Shown: positions 34,395-45,490, numbered from the stretch's first letter. The stretch is 64,000 nt of DNA from Corylus avellana (GCF_901000735.1 NC_081550.1:3678669-3742668), one strand, 5' to 3'. Translations and numbers: made by a program. The notes: generated by a model not told the origin, from the sequence alone.

Positions 34395-35520
34395 ATCCTT
34401 TGAGACTTTTTAGAAGCAAAAACACCAAACCACCGTCATTGGGCGAGCGCTCGCCCAGGGGACCACATGAGTGCTCGCATGAACAGTGAAATACCCCTTG
34501 TGCAATACCCAATCATACATCTGAGCGTTTTTTACCAATTGTGAACAGTACACGAGCACTCGTTGCTACAGTATGCGAGCACTCATTGACCAGTTTTAAG
34601 ACTCTTGGACAATACCAAAATCACACGTTGAAAACATTTTTTAACTTGTTGTGAATAGTACACAAGCGCTCGACACTATAGGATACGAGCACTCGTATCT
34701 TTTCAGAATTTGCCCTGCAGCACCCTTAGCTTTTTCCCCTATATAAACTCACCCCCCATACGACCCTCAACCCTCATTTCAGCCCCTGTTGCCCTAGGGA
34801 AACCCTGCTTAGTTGATTTTTGAGAGTTCTTAAGGTTTGTGAGTGTTATTGGAGAAGGAGGCCTCCTAGGAGGTTTGGAACTCTTGCTATCTTCTAAGGT
34901 GACTTCTTAATCATTCTTGCATGCTTTTCTAATTATTGTTACTACTCTCTTAATGTTACAAGCTTTAAAGATGACATAACAAGTTCTTGTACCATTTTCT
35001 TGTAAAACTTAGAATGATTTCGAAATGTTTTCAACCCATCCTTATTCTCTTTAAAAGTTGCATGATAATATGTTTTGCACTTGAATGTGCCTAGATATTT
35101 CTTAACAAAACCAAAGAATGCTTTCAAAAGGATTTTAAACACCTCTTTGATTCTTTGTGTTGTGTTTTCTAGTAGCATATGTGTTTATTTTTAATCTAGG
35201 AAAGAAAATACAAACCCACAGCCTTAAATAAAAGCCTAGATGCATTTTGGGGGATTTCTAGCCAAATCTTAGCCCCTGGCCGAATGCTCGCACTAGGGAG
35301 CGAGCGCTAGCCAGAGAGCGGGTTACACCCCCCTTAGCCCCATAAATGTGTACAAAGGTTTTAGTAGCTCCTTTCCATTAGATGGAACTTCATAGAGTTC
35401 TCTAGTATTGCTTATAACGATGAGTTGTGTTTCGTTATAGTAAGGATTTTTGATGTCGGATGATTCAAGCGAGCGAACGAGGTAAGTAAATATTTAGAAA
35501 CACTTTTCTTAAAAACGTGG
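34395..35520 (+). mobile_element. possible LTR-like sequence
   Basis: Has a palindrome GGGCGAGCGCTCGCCC near 34440, several GAGCACTCG/GCGCTCG words, a TATA box (CCCTATATAAACTC, about 34738) and leader-like sequence afterwards. The ends are not defined. No coding. Confidence 0.35.
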
Positions 35521-35812
35521 GATATATCAGCTGACTGACCGAGTGTATGATATGAGCATGTCTACTTTTTATAATAACTTGATAACTACTTTAATAACTA
35601 GTTGATAAAATTGAAATTTTTTTTTTTAAAAAAAATTTAAAAATTATAATTAAGGCAATAAATAAATAATTTAGCAAACTTTAATTATTGTTTAAAACAT
35701 ATAAATATAACTTCCAATTTATTTTGTCAAATCTTGCGTTAATTTCTTCAGATTGCTGCATGATTTCTTCTGAAATACTGCTTGATTTCTAGTGTCTAGT
35801 ATGTAGATATAA
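35520..35812. other. intergenic, no gene seen
   Basis: AT-rich; nothing recognised. Confidence 0.35.
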
Positions 35813-35828
35813 CAATATAAACAATACA

Positions 35829-35935
35829 AACATACTTCTATGGAGCATGGCTCATAAAGTGGAGGTCACTAGTTCGAATCTCCCCCACTCCTTCCCTTGT
35901 GTGGACATGTCAAAAAAAAAAAAAAAAAAAAACCC
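35829..35935 (+). mobile_element. tRNA-derived SINE, copy 3
   Basis: Shares GTCACTAGTTCGAATC and TTGTGTGGACATGTC with copy 4, followed by a poly-A tail of 20 or more. The flanks CAATATAAACAATACA (35813-35828) and CAATATAAGCAATGCA (35936-35951) are a 16-bp target duplication with two mismatches. Confidence 0.9.
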
Positions 35936-36414
35936 CAATATAAGCAATGCATAACATATTTGAACTATGTTGGATCAAAATGATGTAAGCTTTTTTCAAA
36001 TTGTGTTTGTGAAAAATCATGTCAACTGGTTGACAAAGTCATTTTTGTAAATATGCTCTTCGAGTTTCTCTATCACTATGATGTTAATCATAATTTGTTT
36101 TCTTAAGCAAGGATATATTAGCAGATCTGCTAAATTTACCTCAACACAAACTCATTTTGAATTTGATTGGAACTCAATAGAATCATTATTGTTTTCCATA
36201 ATCTTAATAGCTACAATTCTATATTTCATACAATGAAAATATGTAACAACATGCAATTTATATTCATAAATAATTAATTTATAAAAATAATGTAAATATA
36301 AATTTAAATTAGTATGAAGTTTGATTACATATCTGTTAGGCTAAAAAAATAGTTAAGCAATTGAATTTAATTGTTGAAGGCTTAGAATAGGAAGAATAAA
36401 TATTATATGTAAAA

Positions 36415-37044
36415 GGGTTAACAACGTTTTTAGTACTTGGGTTTGCAATTTTTTATTTTTTCTCACCTAAGGTTTCAAAATAGTCACAAATGGTACTTGA
36501 CCTATGGAAAAAGACACACTTGATACCTCCGTTAGTTTCTGTTACACTCCGTAACACGTGTCATCATATAACAATGCCGCGTGTCCTAAAAAAAAAAAAA
36601 AAAAAAAACTAAACCTTTAAAAGAAAAAAAATTGAAAATTTCATGGGGTGACCGACCACCCCCATTTTGGTCATTGGGGGTGGCTCAGCAACCCCCCAAG
36701 GCTGGTCTGGGGGTGGCCGAACCACTCCCAAGGGCCCTTCGGGATGGTTCCGCCACCCCCAATAACCAAACACGGAGCCACCCCCAATGACCAAAATGGG
36801 GGTGGCTGTGAAATTTTCAAAATTTGATTTTATTTTACATTTAGTTTGTTTTATTATTATTTTATTATTTTTAATTTTTAGGACACGTGGCATTGTTATA
36901 TGGTAACACATGTGACGGAAACTAACAGAGGTATTAAGTTGGTCTTTTCCTACAGGTCAGGTACCATTTGTAATTGTGTTGGAACCCTTAGAAAAATAAA
37001 AAATAAAAAACTGCAAACCCAGATACTACAAAAGTTATTAACAC
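36415..37044. mobile_element. long-TIR fold-back element with GC-rich core
   Basis: About 630 bp. Arms of about 175 bp share TACTTGGGTTTGC or its variant, ACAAATGGTAC(T/C)TGACCT, CCGTTAGTTTCTG-like words and ATATAACAATGCC(G/A)CGTGTCC in inverted order. The core (36640-36810) is GGGGGTGGC/CCACCCC-rich. No coding sequence; Mutator-like by structure. The target duplication is not clear. Confidence 0.8.
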
Positions 37045-37310
37045 AAAATAAAATTTGCAAATTGTTAAATTGTTAAACGACTTTAAAGAATGACAATGAA
37101 CAATCGCAAAATAGCAAATGCAAATCATTAAGCTGTTTTGCAAATTTGCAATCTCAATATTCAAATCTGATTTAAAATCTTAAATACATATTTTGAAGAA
37201 AAAAAAAAGTGTTTTAAATTCTAAAAATATACCATTTTTTTTTTTTAATACTGGATCCAAAATATCTAATTATCTATACCTAGATCACTATTTGACGTTG
37301 GCGCTTCCTT
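37045..37310. other. intergenic, no gene seen
   Basis: AT-rich with long T tracts; nothing recognised. Confidence 0.35.
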
Positions 37311-37311
37311 A

Positions 37312-37507
37312 AAAAAAAAAAAAAAAAAAAAAACCTTTGGTCCGATAGCCTTGAGTTGGTTTGAATCTCGGTCCTCATAGAAAAATATTTGCCCCCTAAT
37401 AAGTGTTTGAGGGTGGGCAACAAGGATATTAAAAAAAAAAAAATTCAGAGTAAAGAAAATTTTTGGGAGGTGAGGGGGGCATTTGCCCCTCAACCCACTC
37501 CGCCACT
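37312..37507. mobile_element. hAT-like terminal remnant
   Basis: The right end, read in reverse, is CAGTGGCGGAGTGGGTTGAG, a CAGTGGCGGA terminus like the nested element at 40986. It interrupts the 3' flank of DC1 copy 2 relative to copies 1 and 3. The left end is lost in a poly-A tract. Confidence 0.5.
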
Positions 37508-37728
37508 GTATATCTGTAAAAGTTCTTCTATACTCGATATATAATGACATTATGACAGTCATCAATATTACTTGTCCACTTATCACCAAACTTGTAACAT
37601 ATATCAAAAGGTGAAACAAAAAGTTTAATCCAATCAAAGTATATGATTAAATAAATTATACAATTACGAGAAACTCTCTCTAGCACAACCAACTACAAAA
37701 AGATATTTTTCTAATCAGTGCTAAGAAG

Positions 37729-39378
37729 TTATTTTATAAGCAATTTGTCCGTACATTTAGCCCATGGATGGATGATGAATTTGCATTGTGTACAGTTTAA
37801 AGCCAAATCATCATCAAAAATTTCACCACATAAATCACATGGATGAGAGCTCTTTGTTCTTCGGACAAACTTGAGAGGGTGTTGGTGATTTTCCCAAGTA
37901 AAATCTCTTCCATACTTAATGTATGGATACCTTCCAACTACGCATCGAGGATGAGCAGTAAAGTTGCATTTTATACAATAATAGAACCAATGGTTTGGAT
38001 TTCTTTTTTCTTCGCAAATTAGACAATAATATTCTCCATAATCGTCTTCGGCGGTGTAAGAGAGTGAGAGGGGATGTGGGTCATGTTCATAGTCCACTTT
38101 TAGTGGGAGTGTCGCACATTGAAAACCCAAGGCAAAATCACCTTCCTTGCAAACAAATACACCATTGGCGTTCCAACGCTCCTCACAAGAATTGCACTCT
38201 TGAACTGAAGTTGGAGCAAGGAAGAGGGGGTGCTGGTGACCCTCATGCTCGATGATTTTTGGAATTGAACAACATCGGACATCAAGATTGTATTGACAGT
38301 CGGAACATGCATAAGCGAAGCCATGGCTACGACGATGACAAGCAAAACAATGTGCAGTGTTACCAATTTGAGATCCGTATTGGTAGAGGGTAAGCAGACA
38401 TGGATGAGTTGGGAGCTGCTTCTTTAAGGGCAGTCTAGCACATGTGCTATGGAGAAAGTAATTGCATTGCTCACAACTATAAAATGTAGTGGAAATTATA
38501 AGTTGTATACAACCTTCACAGAACTTATTATGATGAACCCCAACTTCTTTGCGGCTGAGGATCAGGTTATGCTCATGATCCCAATGTTTGAGCTCCTCAC
38601 TTTCTTCACTCTCTTTAAAGAGGATACCCTCCCCCTCTATGCTTGAGTCTATGATATCATTTGCTTCAATCCGATTTTTGCGTGCGCAATTCAAGTGGGC
38701 TACGAAACCACATTGTTGACAATAATAACCCGCATACTTAAGGTTTAGCTTTTTATAGCAGAGATTACAGAATACACGATCGTCGTGCTCCTTGATGACT
38801 TGACCAAGTAAATAGATGAGAGTGAGGAAGTGACGATCTGCCATAATTTTGATTCTACGTGGCATCCAAGCACAATAAGCGTGAACCAAGAATTGACAAA
38901 TGCGACATACCTGGGCAACGCTGTTGCCATCCACACCACAAAGTTCACAAGTGAAGTGGATCAGTTGAAAGATGGGAACGAATTCGTGTTGGTGATCGTT
39001 GTCTGTATTAGTTCGCCAACTGGAAGCATATTCAATGGAAGCACATTCGATGTCAATTTCGAAATCGCAACTATTGCAATGGTAGAAGAAGCATCTTTCG
39101 CAACTCTTAAAGCAGGCATCACAAATGTACTTCCCTGATGGTGTTTGGAGAACAAGGGTGTGGTTTAGATGCAAAGGGTATTGTATCTCATGGGGTAACT
39201 CCGCACATGACTTGTGAAGAAAGAAGTTGCAGTGAGAACATTGGTAGGCAGGACCGCATACCGATTTATTGCACCCAAAGCAAACAATTTCATTCTCGCC
39301 ATCATTTTGAAAGTCTTCCACAAAGATCAAGGGATGCTCCTCGTGGCTAAAATGTTGGATCTCCTCCATCTCTTTCAA
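37729..39378 (-). CDS. DC1-domain protein, copy 2
   Basis: 549 aa, single exon, with the same nine-module order as copy 1. Relative to copies 1 and 3 it has a short insertion near residues 24-29 (NDGENE), shared with copy 4. Start candidates are M1 and M4; M4 (MEEIQHFS) aligns with the start of copy 1. Module 7 has CKEGDF, a lost zinc Cys shared with copy 1. The acidic linker is shorter and altered (FKESEESEE). The gene product is expected to be soluble and zinc-binding; no catalytic motif is visible. Its promoter is unusual: a 2.9-kb transposon cluster starts about 355 bp upstream of the start codon. Expression may therefore differ from the paralogues. Confidence 0.92.
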   Translation of the reverse strand: MKEMEEIQHFSHEEHPLIFVEDFQNDGENEIVCFGCNKSVCGPAYQCSHCNFFLHKSCAELPHEIQYPLHLNHTLVLQTPSGKYICDACFKSCERCFFYHCNSCDFEIDIECASIEYASSWRTNTDNDHQHEFVPIFQLIHFTCELCGVDGNSVAQVCRICQFLVHAYCAWMPRRIKIMADRHFLTLIYLLGQVIKEHDDRVFCNLCYKKLNLKYAGYYCQQCGFVAHLNCARKNRIEANDIIDSSIEGEGILFKESEESEELKHWDHEHNLILSRKEVGVHHNKFCEGCIQLIISTTFYSCEQCNYFLHSTCARLPLKKQLPTHPCLLTLYQYGSQIGNTAHCFACHRRSHGFAYACSDCQYNLDVRCCSIPKIIEHEGHQHPLFLAPTSVQECNSCEERWNANGVFVCKEGDFALGFQCATLPLKVDYEHDPHPLSLSYTAEDDYGEYYCLICEEKRNPNHWFYYCIKCNFTAHPRCVVGRYPYIKYGRDFTWENHQHPLKFVRRTKSSHPCDLCGEIFDDDLALNCTQCKFIIHPWAKCTDKLLIK

Positions 39379-40046
39379 GATTTCTCCCTATTCTCTGCCT
39401 CTCTCTCTTACACACTCCGGCACACAAGGGAAAGCTGATTAACAAAAAAAAGTAACGCTGCAAGCACAGAACAAGCTTTAATTAAAAAAAAAAATCATGA
39501 GAAGTCTCACCTGAAACTGAACCTAACTGAGATCGGCAGATTGAGTGGACTCCCAAAGTAAACCCAATAAGTTATCAGAGTAAGCAGAAAGGGTTTTTTT
39601 TTTTTTTTTTTTTTTCTTTGAAAGGTGGAGATGAGTGAGGGGGCGCGAGGGGCAGCTGTGTGTGATTCCTTTTACAACGATGATTTACTGATTTAGATTG
39701 GTGGGATCATTGGGAAAGAAAGAAAAGGGAAAAATGTAAAATTAGTCCTTGTGGGTTACATGATTTACAATTTACTTCCTGTGGTATCAAAACGAACTCA
39801 GAAGTCCATGTGATATGCAAAAAAAAAAAACAATTTAGTTTCTACAGTTAAATTTCATCCATTGAATTAACGGATTCTGTTAGTGTGCCATATCACATCT
39901 AATAAAATTATGACACATGTCATGTTTTATTTATGACTTTTAAAAAACACACTTGGATTTTCCAAGTCATATTATTATGCCAACTAATTAATACTCCCAC
40001 CTTAGCTTTTTTCCACGTTAAACATGCACATCGGATAAAATATTTT

Positions 40047-40370
40047 TTAAAAACCTAATTCTACCAAATTATTGATTTGAGCACCATCATCTTCTTTTTC
40101 TTCTTCACGAACGTCGTGCTTCTTCAGCTTCTTCACCCAAGTTCGTGCCTCCTCTAGCAGGCGTGGAAGGCAAATCGTGACACCGCCCCGTACTGCGTGT
40201 TTGTAAAAACAAAATCTTGTGTCCAAATACTCAATTCTAATGTAGCATCTTATTGGTAGCCAAATACCATGGGAAAAGAAGAAAATGGAAGACTCTTGAA
40301 ACTGGATTTCCAAACTAAAAAGCCCACCGTTTTCGCAGCAACCGAACAAAGTCAGAATGCTTACTCTCAT
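40047..40370 (-). CDS. hypothetical ORF in left arm of fold-back element
   Basis: 107 codons. The last 48 (from VRGGVTICLP to NNLVELGF) are nearly identical, with two differences, to a plus-strand open frame in the right arm. They include a charged stretch KKLKKHDVREEEKEDD. Both frames point outward. I do not recognise the family; it may be a captured gene fragment or only a by-product of the arms. Confidence 0.3.
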   Translation of the reverse strand: MRVSILTLFGCCENGGLFSLEIQFQESSIFFFSHGIWLPIRCYIRIEYLDTRFCFYKHAVRGGVTICLPRLLEEARTWVKKLKKHDVREEEKEDDGAQINNLVELGF

Positions 40371-40586
40371 ATAGTAAACCCAAAAAGAAAGATGGAAATT
40401 TTGGAATAGAAAAAACTGAGTATTGCAACCTCAAAAAAACGATTCTCAGTTCCAAAGTTTCCCCATGTTTTCCCAGAAACGAAGAAAATTGGAACTAAGA
40501 TATATTTCTTTTTTTTGTGTGTAAAAAAATTGGAACTAAGATATTTACTCTTCCAATATATACTCTAACTGGTCGCCGGAAAAGTT

Positions 40587-40901
40587 GTGGGAGAACGAAG
40601 AAGATTAAGAATCATGAAACTGGGTTTCTACCCTCAACACGAACACGAACTGGGAGAACTAAGTGACTTAAAGTGGCGGTGCTCTGAACACAAACATGAA
40701 GTACGGGGCGGTGTCACGATTTGCCTTCCACACCTGCTAGTGGAGGCACGAACTTGGGTGAAGAAGTTGAAGAAGCATGACGTCCGTGAAGAAGAAAAAG
40801 AAGATGACGGTGCTCAAATCAATAATTTGGTAGAATTAGGTTTTTTAAAAATATTTTACCTGATGTGTTTAAGTGGAAAAAAGCTGAGGTGGAAGTATTA
40901 G
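40587..40901 (+). CDS. hypothetical ORF in right arm of fold-back element
   Basis: 104 codons; residues about 37-84 mirror the left-arm frame. It runs on for 19 residues past the shared part. A single exon with no recognised domain; expression is unproven. Confidence 0.3.
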   Translation: MGERRRLRIMKLGFYPQHEHELGELSDLKWRCSEHKHEVRGGVTICLPHLLVEARTWVKKLKKHDVREEEKEDDGAQINNLVELGFLKIFYLMCLSGKKLRWKY

Positions 40902-40985
40902 TTGGCATAATAATATGAAGTAAAAAATTCAAGTGTGCTTTTTAAAAGTCATAAATAAAACATGACATGTGTCTTAATTTTATTT

Positions 40986-42445
40986 AGTGGCGGAGCCGGC
41001 CAATTTATGTTGCAGGTGCCGTTGAATAGACTAATTTTTAATTTTTTAATTAGAGATTCAAAATGATATTCTTCATCTTCAACCCTTAGAGATTTAAGAT
41101 GGCGTTCATTAGAATTTGAAGTTTCGGGATTAAAATCCAACGGTGTATTTCTTTCCAAAATGTCGGCTTCTTTCACTTTGAAGAATGAATCAATAGTTTT
41201 AAACTTTGACATGATGGATGAACCTAAAATTTTTAAGTTAAATCAAAACCTTGTGAGAGACATCAAAGTTACAGAACAATTTTAACTATTTATAATGGGT
41301 GCCACTAACATGTATTATTCTCTTAATTTGATCAAAGCCTAAAGAGGCTAAACAATATCATAACACAACAACAACAATATAACACTTCAAGAATAAAAAT
41401 AGTAAGCAAATTCTTACACTCTAAAACACACCATACTTCGCAGTTCATGACCACCCATGAAATTGAAAAAAAAAAAATATACCAATAAAGAAGGGGACTA
41501 GAAATATTGGGATACCTCAGTGTCGTCGGTAAAAATCCAGGCCCCCAATCAGTTCCTGACCACCTATTTTCTGCCCTGAAAAGACATGACACACATTCAA
41601 ATTATAAACAATTTTTGGGTGCTCTTATTTCATCAAGGGAAAAAAAAAATCAGGTTAAATGCATAAAATTAATCCTAAATCAATTTTAAGGGAACAAAGG
41701 ATGCAAAACTCACCTGATATCAGATCTCCAGACCTTGGCTTGGAGTTGAAGTTGCCGAGTTGGAGCGTCTGAGAGAGAGAGAGAGAGAGAGCGTTTGAGA
41801 GGGACTGAGGGAGAGAGAGGGAGAAGAGAAAGGGTGAGAAAAGCGTGAGGTAGGCAGGAGAAAATAAACAATTTTTTTTTAATAGCTTGGAGGGGCATGC
41901 TGCAAATGGACAAATGGGAGAAAGAGTAAAAAACAAAAGAAATTAGAAAAAAAAAAAGAAAAAAAGAAAATGGGGAACAAGAACGTGGAAGAAAGACTAA
42001 AAAACAAAAGGTTGAGGGTGTATGTCACAGATTTAGTAATAAATTTGATTTTAATTATGGGTTAACGGATTGATCTTGAATTTTATACTAAATCTAGTAA
42101 TTTTGTAACTTTATACTATGATTGTTTCAGACATTTGTTCTGTGATGTAAGAGCGTTATGTTCGTAGTATTATTGAATGAAATGATATGCTTTTCTTAAA
42201 AAAAAAAAAAAATTAAAAAACAAAAGGAAATGAAAGAAAAACTGACTGAGCGTCAGAACTGAGATAGAAATAAAGAAAGAGAGAGAAAGAGAGAGAGACT
42301 TTAGGCCTGGTGTGTCTTGGATAAGTAGAAAGAATTTATTATTATTTTTTTTTATTGTGAGGGTGCCGTGGCCTGTGGGTTACCTTGGGTAGAAAAAAAA
42401 AAACAAAATTTTGTTTTTTTAAAACCCGCTACGTGGTTTGACTAT
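40986..42445 (-). mobile_element. nested, internally deleted hAT element
   Basis: Begins (T)AGTGGCGGAGCC and is flanked by ATTTTATT on both sides (about 40977-40984 and 42446-42453), an 8-bp target duplication as made by hAT transposases. It interrupts the right arm of the fold-back element. On the minus strand, 41765-41705 looks like a leader exon (TC repeat, then TGATATCAG/GTGAGT). It is followed by the start of a hAT-type transposase (MSKFKTIDSFF...) at 41212. The rest of the transposase is missing, so the element is not autonomous. The right terminus is decayed and its position approximate. Confidence 0.65.
41045..41212 (-). pseudogene. N-terminal fragment of hAT transposase (TTF-zinc-finger type)
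   Basis: Starts MSKFKTIDSFFKVKEAD and continues through NTPLDFNPETSNSNE and SLRVEDEE. This matches the usual N-terminus of plant TTF-type zinc finger/hAT-dimerisation proteins. After about 55 residues the frame runs into the terminal repeat, so the zinc finger, catalytic and dimerisation parts are deleted. Confidence 0.65.
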
Positions 42446-42639
42446 TGATTTTATTAAATGTGATATAGTACATTAACGAAATTTGTTAAATTAATGAATA
42501 AAATTTAATTATAAGAATTAAATTATTTTTTTTACATACCAATTTTTGAATTCGTTTTAATATCATATAGAGTAAATTATAAATAAGATAAAATACAAGA
42601 ATTAATTTTACATTTTTTTTAAAAAATAAATAATAAAAA

Positions 42640-43020
42640 AACGCCAAACCTTTTTGAAAAAGAAGAGCTGTCTTGCCGGCTCTCATTGGTTTTCACGTCA
42701 ACTGACTCACTCAGATTAATTAGAGGGATTTAGTGCATTCTCACCATCTACCGACGATCTCTGTCATGAGTATCTTGATTTTTTCAAAAAACAAAAAATC
42801 ATTTATTAATTAGTACCGTTGGGCCTGGGGTAGATGGTTGGGAGAATGTACTACTGCCTGTCTTATAATTAGCCGCATGCCTTTATTATTTACCAAACGT
42901 ATGCTGTACGTGTTCTTAATTTTTAATTTCCTATTAATTGCGATGACTGGATCAGGATCTATCCAGCCTATGGCTATGATTTTTTTAATGAAATTTTATT
43001 GCTATAAATATGTTAGGTGT
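42640..43020. other. upstream region of DC1 copy 2, beyond the insertion
   Basis: Resumes the paralogous promoter sequence (ACGCCAAACC, then TTCACGTCAACTGACTCACT) after the transposon. No gene is seen. Confidence 0.5.
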
Positions 43021-43024
43021 CGTT

Positions 43025-43165
43025 CTAATAAAAAATAATAAAATATTATTTAATATTTAATAAATCAATAAAAACTAAAATAATAATAAGAAAAGAATGA
43101 GGTAGCTGGTCACCTCCTATGTGGTGGCCGGCCACCACCGTTGGGTCGGAGGGTCCGACCACTTC
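43025..43165. mobile_element. remnant of the 833-1496 element family
   Basis: CTAATAAAAAATAATAAAAT followed by a GGTGGCCGGCCACC core matches the left arm and core of the first element in the window. The right arm is missing. Confidence 0.6.
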
Positions 43166-43169
43166 TTAG

Positions 43170-43675
43170 GACCAAATGAAGAAAACAATTTATCTAAGGG
43201 TTGTCCGTGATGCAGCGTGATTTAGTGGGCTGTAGCGAATAACAACAGTAATAAACGAATAGGTATTTCTAGATCTTAATTCTTCAATGAATCGAAGAAA
43301 TCTTTTCTAAAAGTTAAATACTCTCTAGGTTTTCAAGGAAAATCATAAGAAACTCAACTCTGAGTAATTGTATTCATAAAAACACATATATAAATAACAA
43401 AGGCGTTTTTGGAGGCTATAAGCATGTATTTATAGCCCCAAGACTCTTAAACCTAATAAAAATACGTATTAAAGTCGGCTTTAAGAACTCTACGATGGCC
43501 GTCCAGATGGGATATACCTCTATTCAAACAGGCACCAAAGAAATAAAGAAACATAAGCTAAAACATAGATGTGTCCGGACATGCATGAGGGCTTTTCTTT
43601 TAATAGTGTTGATTATCTATAACGCTCAAGTGAAATTAATTAATTAACTAGTAATTGACTCAAGCCAGCCTTATT
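43170..43675. other. intergenic, no gene seen
   Basis: AT-rich, LTR-like in texture near 43200-43450, but no ends can be defined. Confidence 0.3.
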
Positions 43676-43678
43676 TCT

Positions 43679-44150
43679 TAGGGAAAACTTTACTATAGAT
43701 TCTTGAACTACCGTACTTTTTGAAAAGATCCCTGTAAATTGCAAAAACTTTCAATTTAATCTTCTAAACTTTCAATTTGAATCAATTGACCCACAGTAGT
43801 GTTCAAGATGACCCTACCGTGAGCCACCTTGTGACGCGTGGGCCAGGCCAGACCCATGTTGAGTCTTTGGCTGAGACCCGCTTGGTTTTTTTTATTTTTT
43901 ATTATTTTTTTATTTTTTATATATAAATTTATTTATTTTTATTTTTTTATTGGAAATTATGTGTAAATTTGGAATTTTCAAAAAAGGTTGGGTTAAACTC
44001 CATTGTATCACTTTTAAAGTAAAATCTGATAGAGGGGGTTTAATTGAATTGAATTAAAAGTTCATAGAGTTAAATTGATGGTTTTTTAAATTCAGAAAGT
44101 CTTTGTAAAATTCATGATAGTTCATGGGTCTAAGGTAAAGTTTTTCCTGT
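43679..44150. mobile_element. fold-back element
   Basis: The left end TTAGGGAAAACTTTACTATA is mirrored by TAAGGTAAAGTTTTTCCTG on the right. Inner words (TTTCAATTTAATC, AAACTTTCAATTTGAAT) are also mirrored. The middle has a T/A tract. No coding. Confidence 0.7.
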
Positions 44151-44585
44151 TTCTTACTTTCCTTTAACATTTTTTTTTTTACACTCTATGCTCACTCTTT
44201 CAGACTTTCTTTACGTACGAGGTGAAATTTTTGTGTGAAAATCTTACTGCTAAAAAAAAAAAAAACAAAAAAAATCATACCGTTGTAGTCCATCTATTTA
44301 TAGGCACCATTATTGGGACACAAATCGGTATAAGTTATAAAGAATAAACTGTAAAATAATATTTAAAAAAATATTGTTGCTACAATAGTACTGGGCGTGT
44401 GATCATGGCTCTAGAGGGGAAACTTCACTCACCTTCTAATTAAATTTGCGCACCTTTTGTAAACACCCCCAATATTTAAAGTCTCTCACTTTAATGTATC
44501 AAATTTTAATTTTGTTTCACTTATTCCCTTCCGTTAGGATTTTCTGTGAAATCCAAACAGATAGAGCTCCTCTCACATGCCACGC

Positions 44586-44850
44586 ATGTGATTCATTTTT
44601 GCTGAAACACCCGTTATACCCTTGCACATTCAGACAGAATATATGTATTTCTTCTTTGCGATTAAATTCGATTAAAACTTCTTCTAGCTTCACTATTTCA
44701 TCCTTCTTCTTATCCCGCATAGAAGAAGAAGGGAGAAATGACGAAGCTAGAAGAGGTTTTAATCGAATTTAATCTCAAAGAAGAAAGGCATAGTTCTATT
44801 TGAATGGGCAGGGGTATAACGGGTGTATCAACAAACAATAAATCACATGG
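44586..44850. repeat. inverted repeat, about 130-bp arms
   Basis: Arms share CATGTGATT, ACACCCGTTATACCC and CTTCTTTG(C/A)GATTAAATTCG, with the centre near 44718. It adjoins a TRIM end on its right side. Confidence 0.75.
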
Positions 44851-44932
44851 GGGAGTGTTAAAGTAATGGTTAAGTGATTAAATTTAACTCTTTCTATCAG
44901 TTTAAGCTTCTGGGATAACTGGTAATTTGACA
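44838..44932 (+). mobile_element. TRIM fragment: purine tract and right LTR
   Basis: The purine tract ACATGGGGGAG (about 44845) is followed by a 77-bp repeat (44856-44932), starting TGTTAAAGTAATGG and ending AATTTGACA. It has the same length as the LTRs at 10172 and 27682. Confidence 0.8.
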
Positions 44933-45490
44933 TTATTATGTGGATGTAAGTTATAAAGTGAACTACGTAAAACGTATTGTGACTATTTTATTATTTCTGC
45001 ACATAATTTTTATAGTTTTATTATTTTCTTCAGCTTGCAATTACCAACATCCTTTTAAAGATGGGAAGTTACAGACCCAGAAGAATTGATAGAGAGATGT
45101 GGTTCTTTGAAAATTCCTACAAATAGACAAAAAAAAAGAAGATCGAATTTAAAACTTTTTCTGTTCTTGTAATTCCAATAGCTAGCTTGTTTTAAATATG
45201 AGATCATTGTACTCAGTTTAATCGATCAATATACAGAGAATCAAGATAAATAGAATATTCCCTAAATCCAAAAAATACGTTGCAACAATTGTGATGTATA
45301 ATGAAAACTTATGTGTGGCTTGAAATAAGATCATATTATAGGTTGGCACGTAATTAGGAAGCTAGCAACAAGATGAATATTAATTGCCTACCACCACACA
45401 TTTCTTCTTCAATTCTCAAGTGTGTTGCTAATTCCAAGCTAGAAAATTGCATCGACTGAGAATAGTAATTGCAAACCACACAATAAGTTG

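Larger units (their letters stand above)
39734..42613. mobile_element. 2.9-kb fold-back element in the upstream region of DC1 copy 2
   Basis: Left arm 39734-40208; right arm 40676-40985 continued at about 42446-42613 after a nested insertion. Matching inverted words include ATGTAAAATTA at the tip, TATCACAT(C/T)TAATAAAAT, ACATGACATGTGTC and ACGGGGCGGTGTCACGATTT. Copies 3 (near 47893) and 4 (near 58896) retain the uninterrupted target, GGGAAAGAAAAAACGCC or a close variant, while copy 2 has GGGAAAGAAA before the element and AAAAAACGCCAAACC after it. It is non-autonomous; the family is unclear. Each arm holds an open frame described separately. Confidence 0.85.

Noticed and set aside
44446..44772. 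108-codon open frame
   Set aside because: It crosses the inverted repeat at 44586-44850 and has no domain similarity; a by-product of the hairpin arms.
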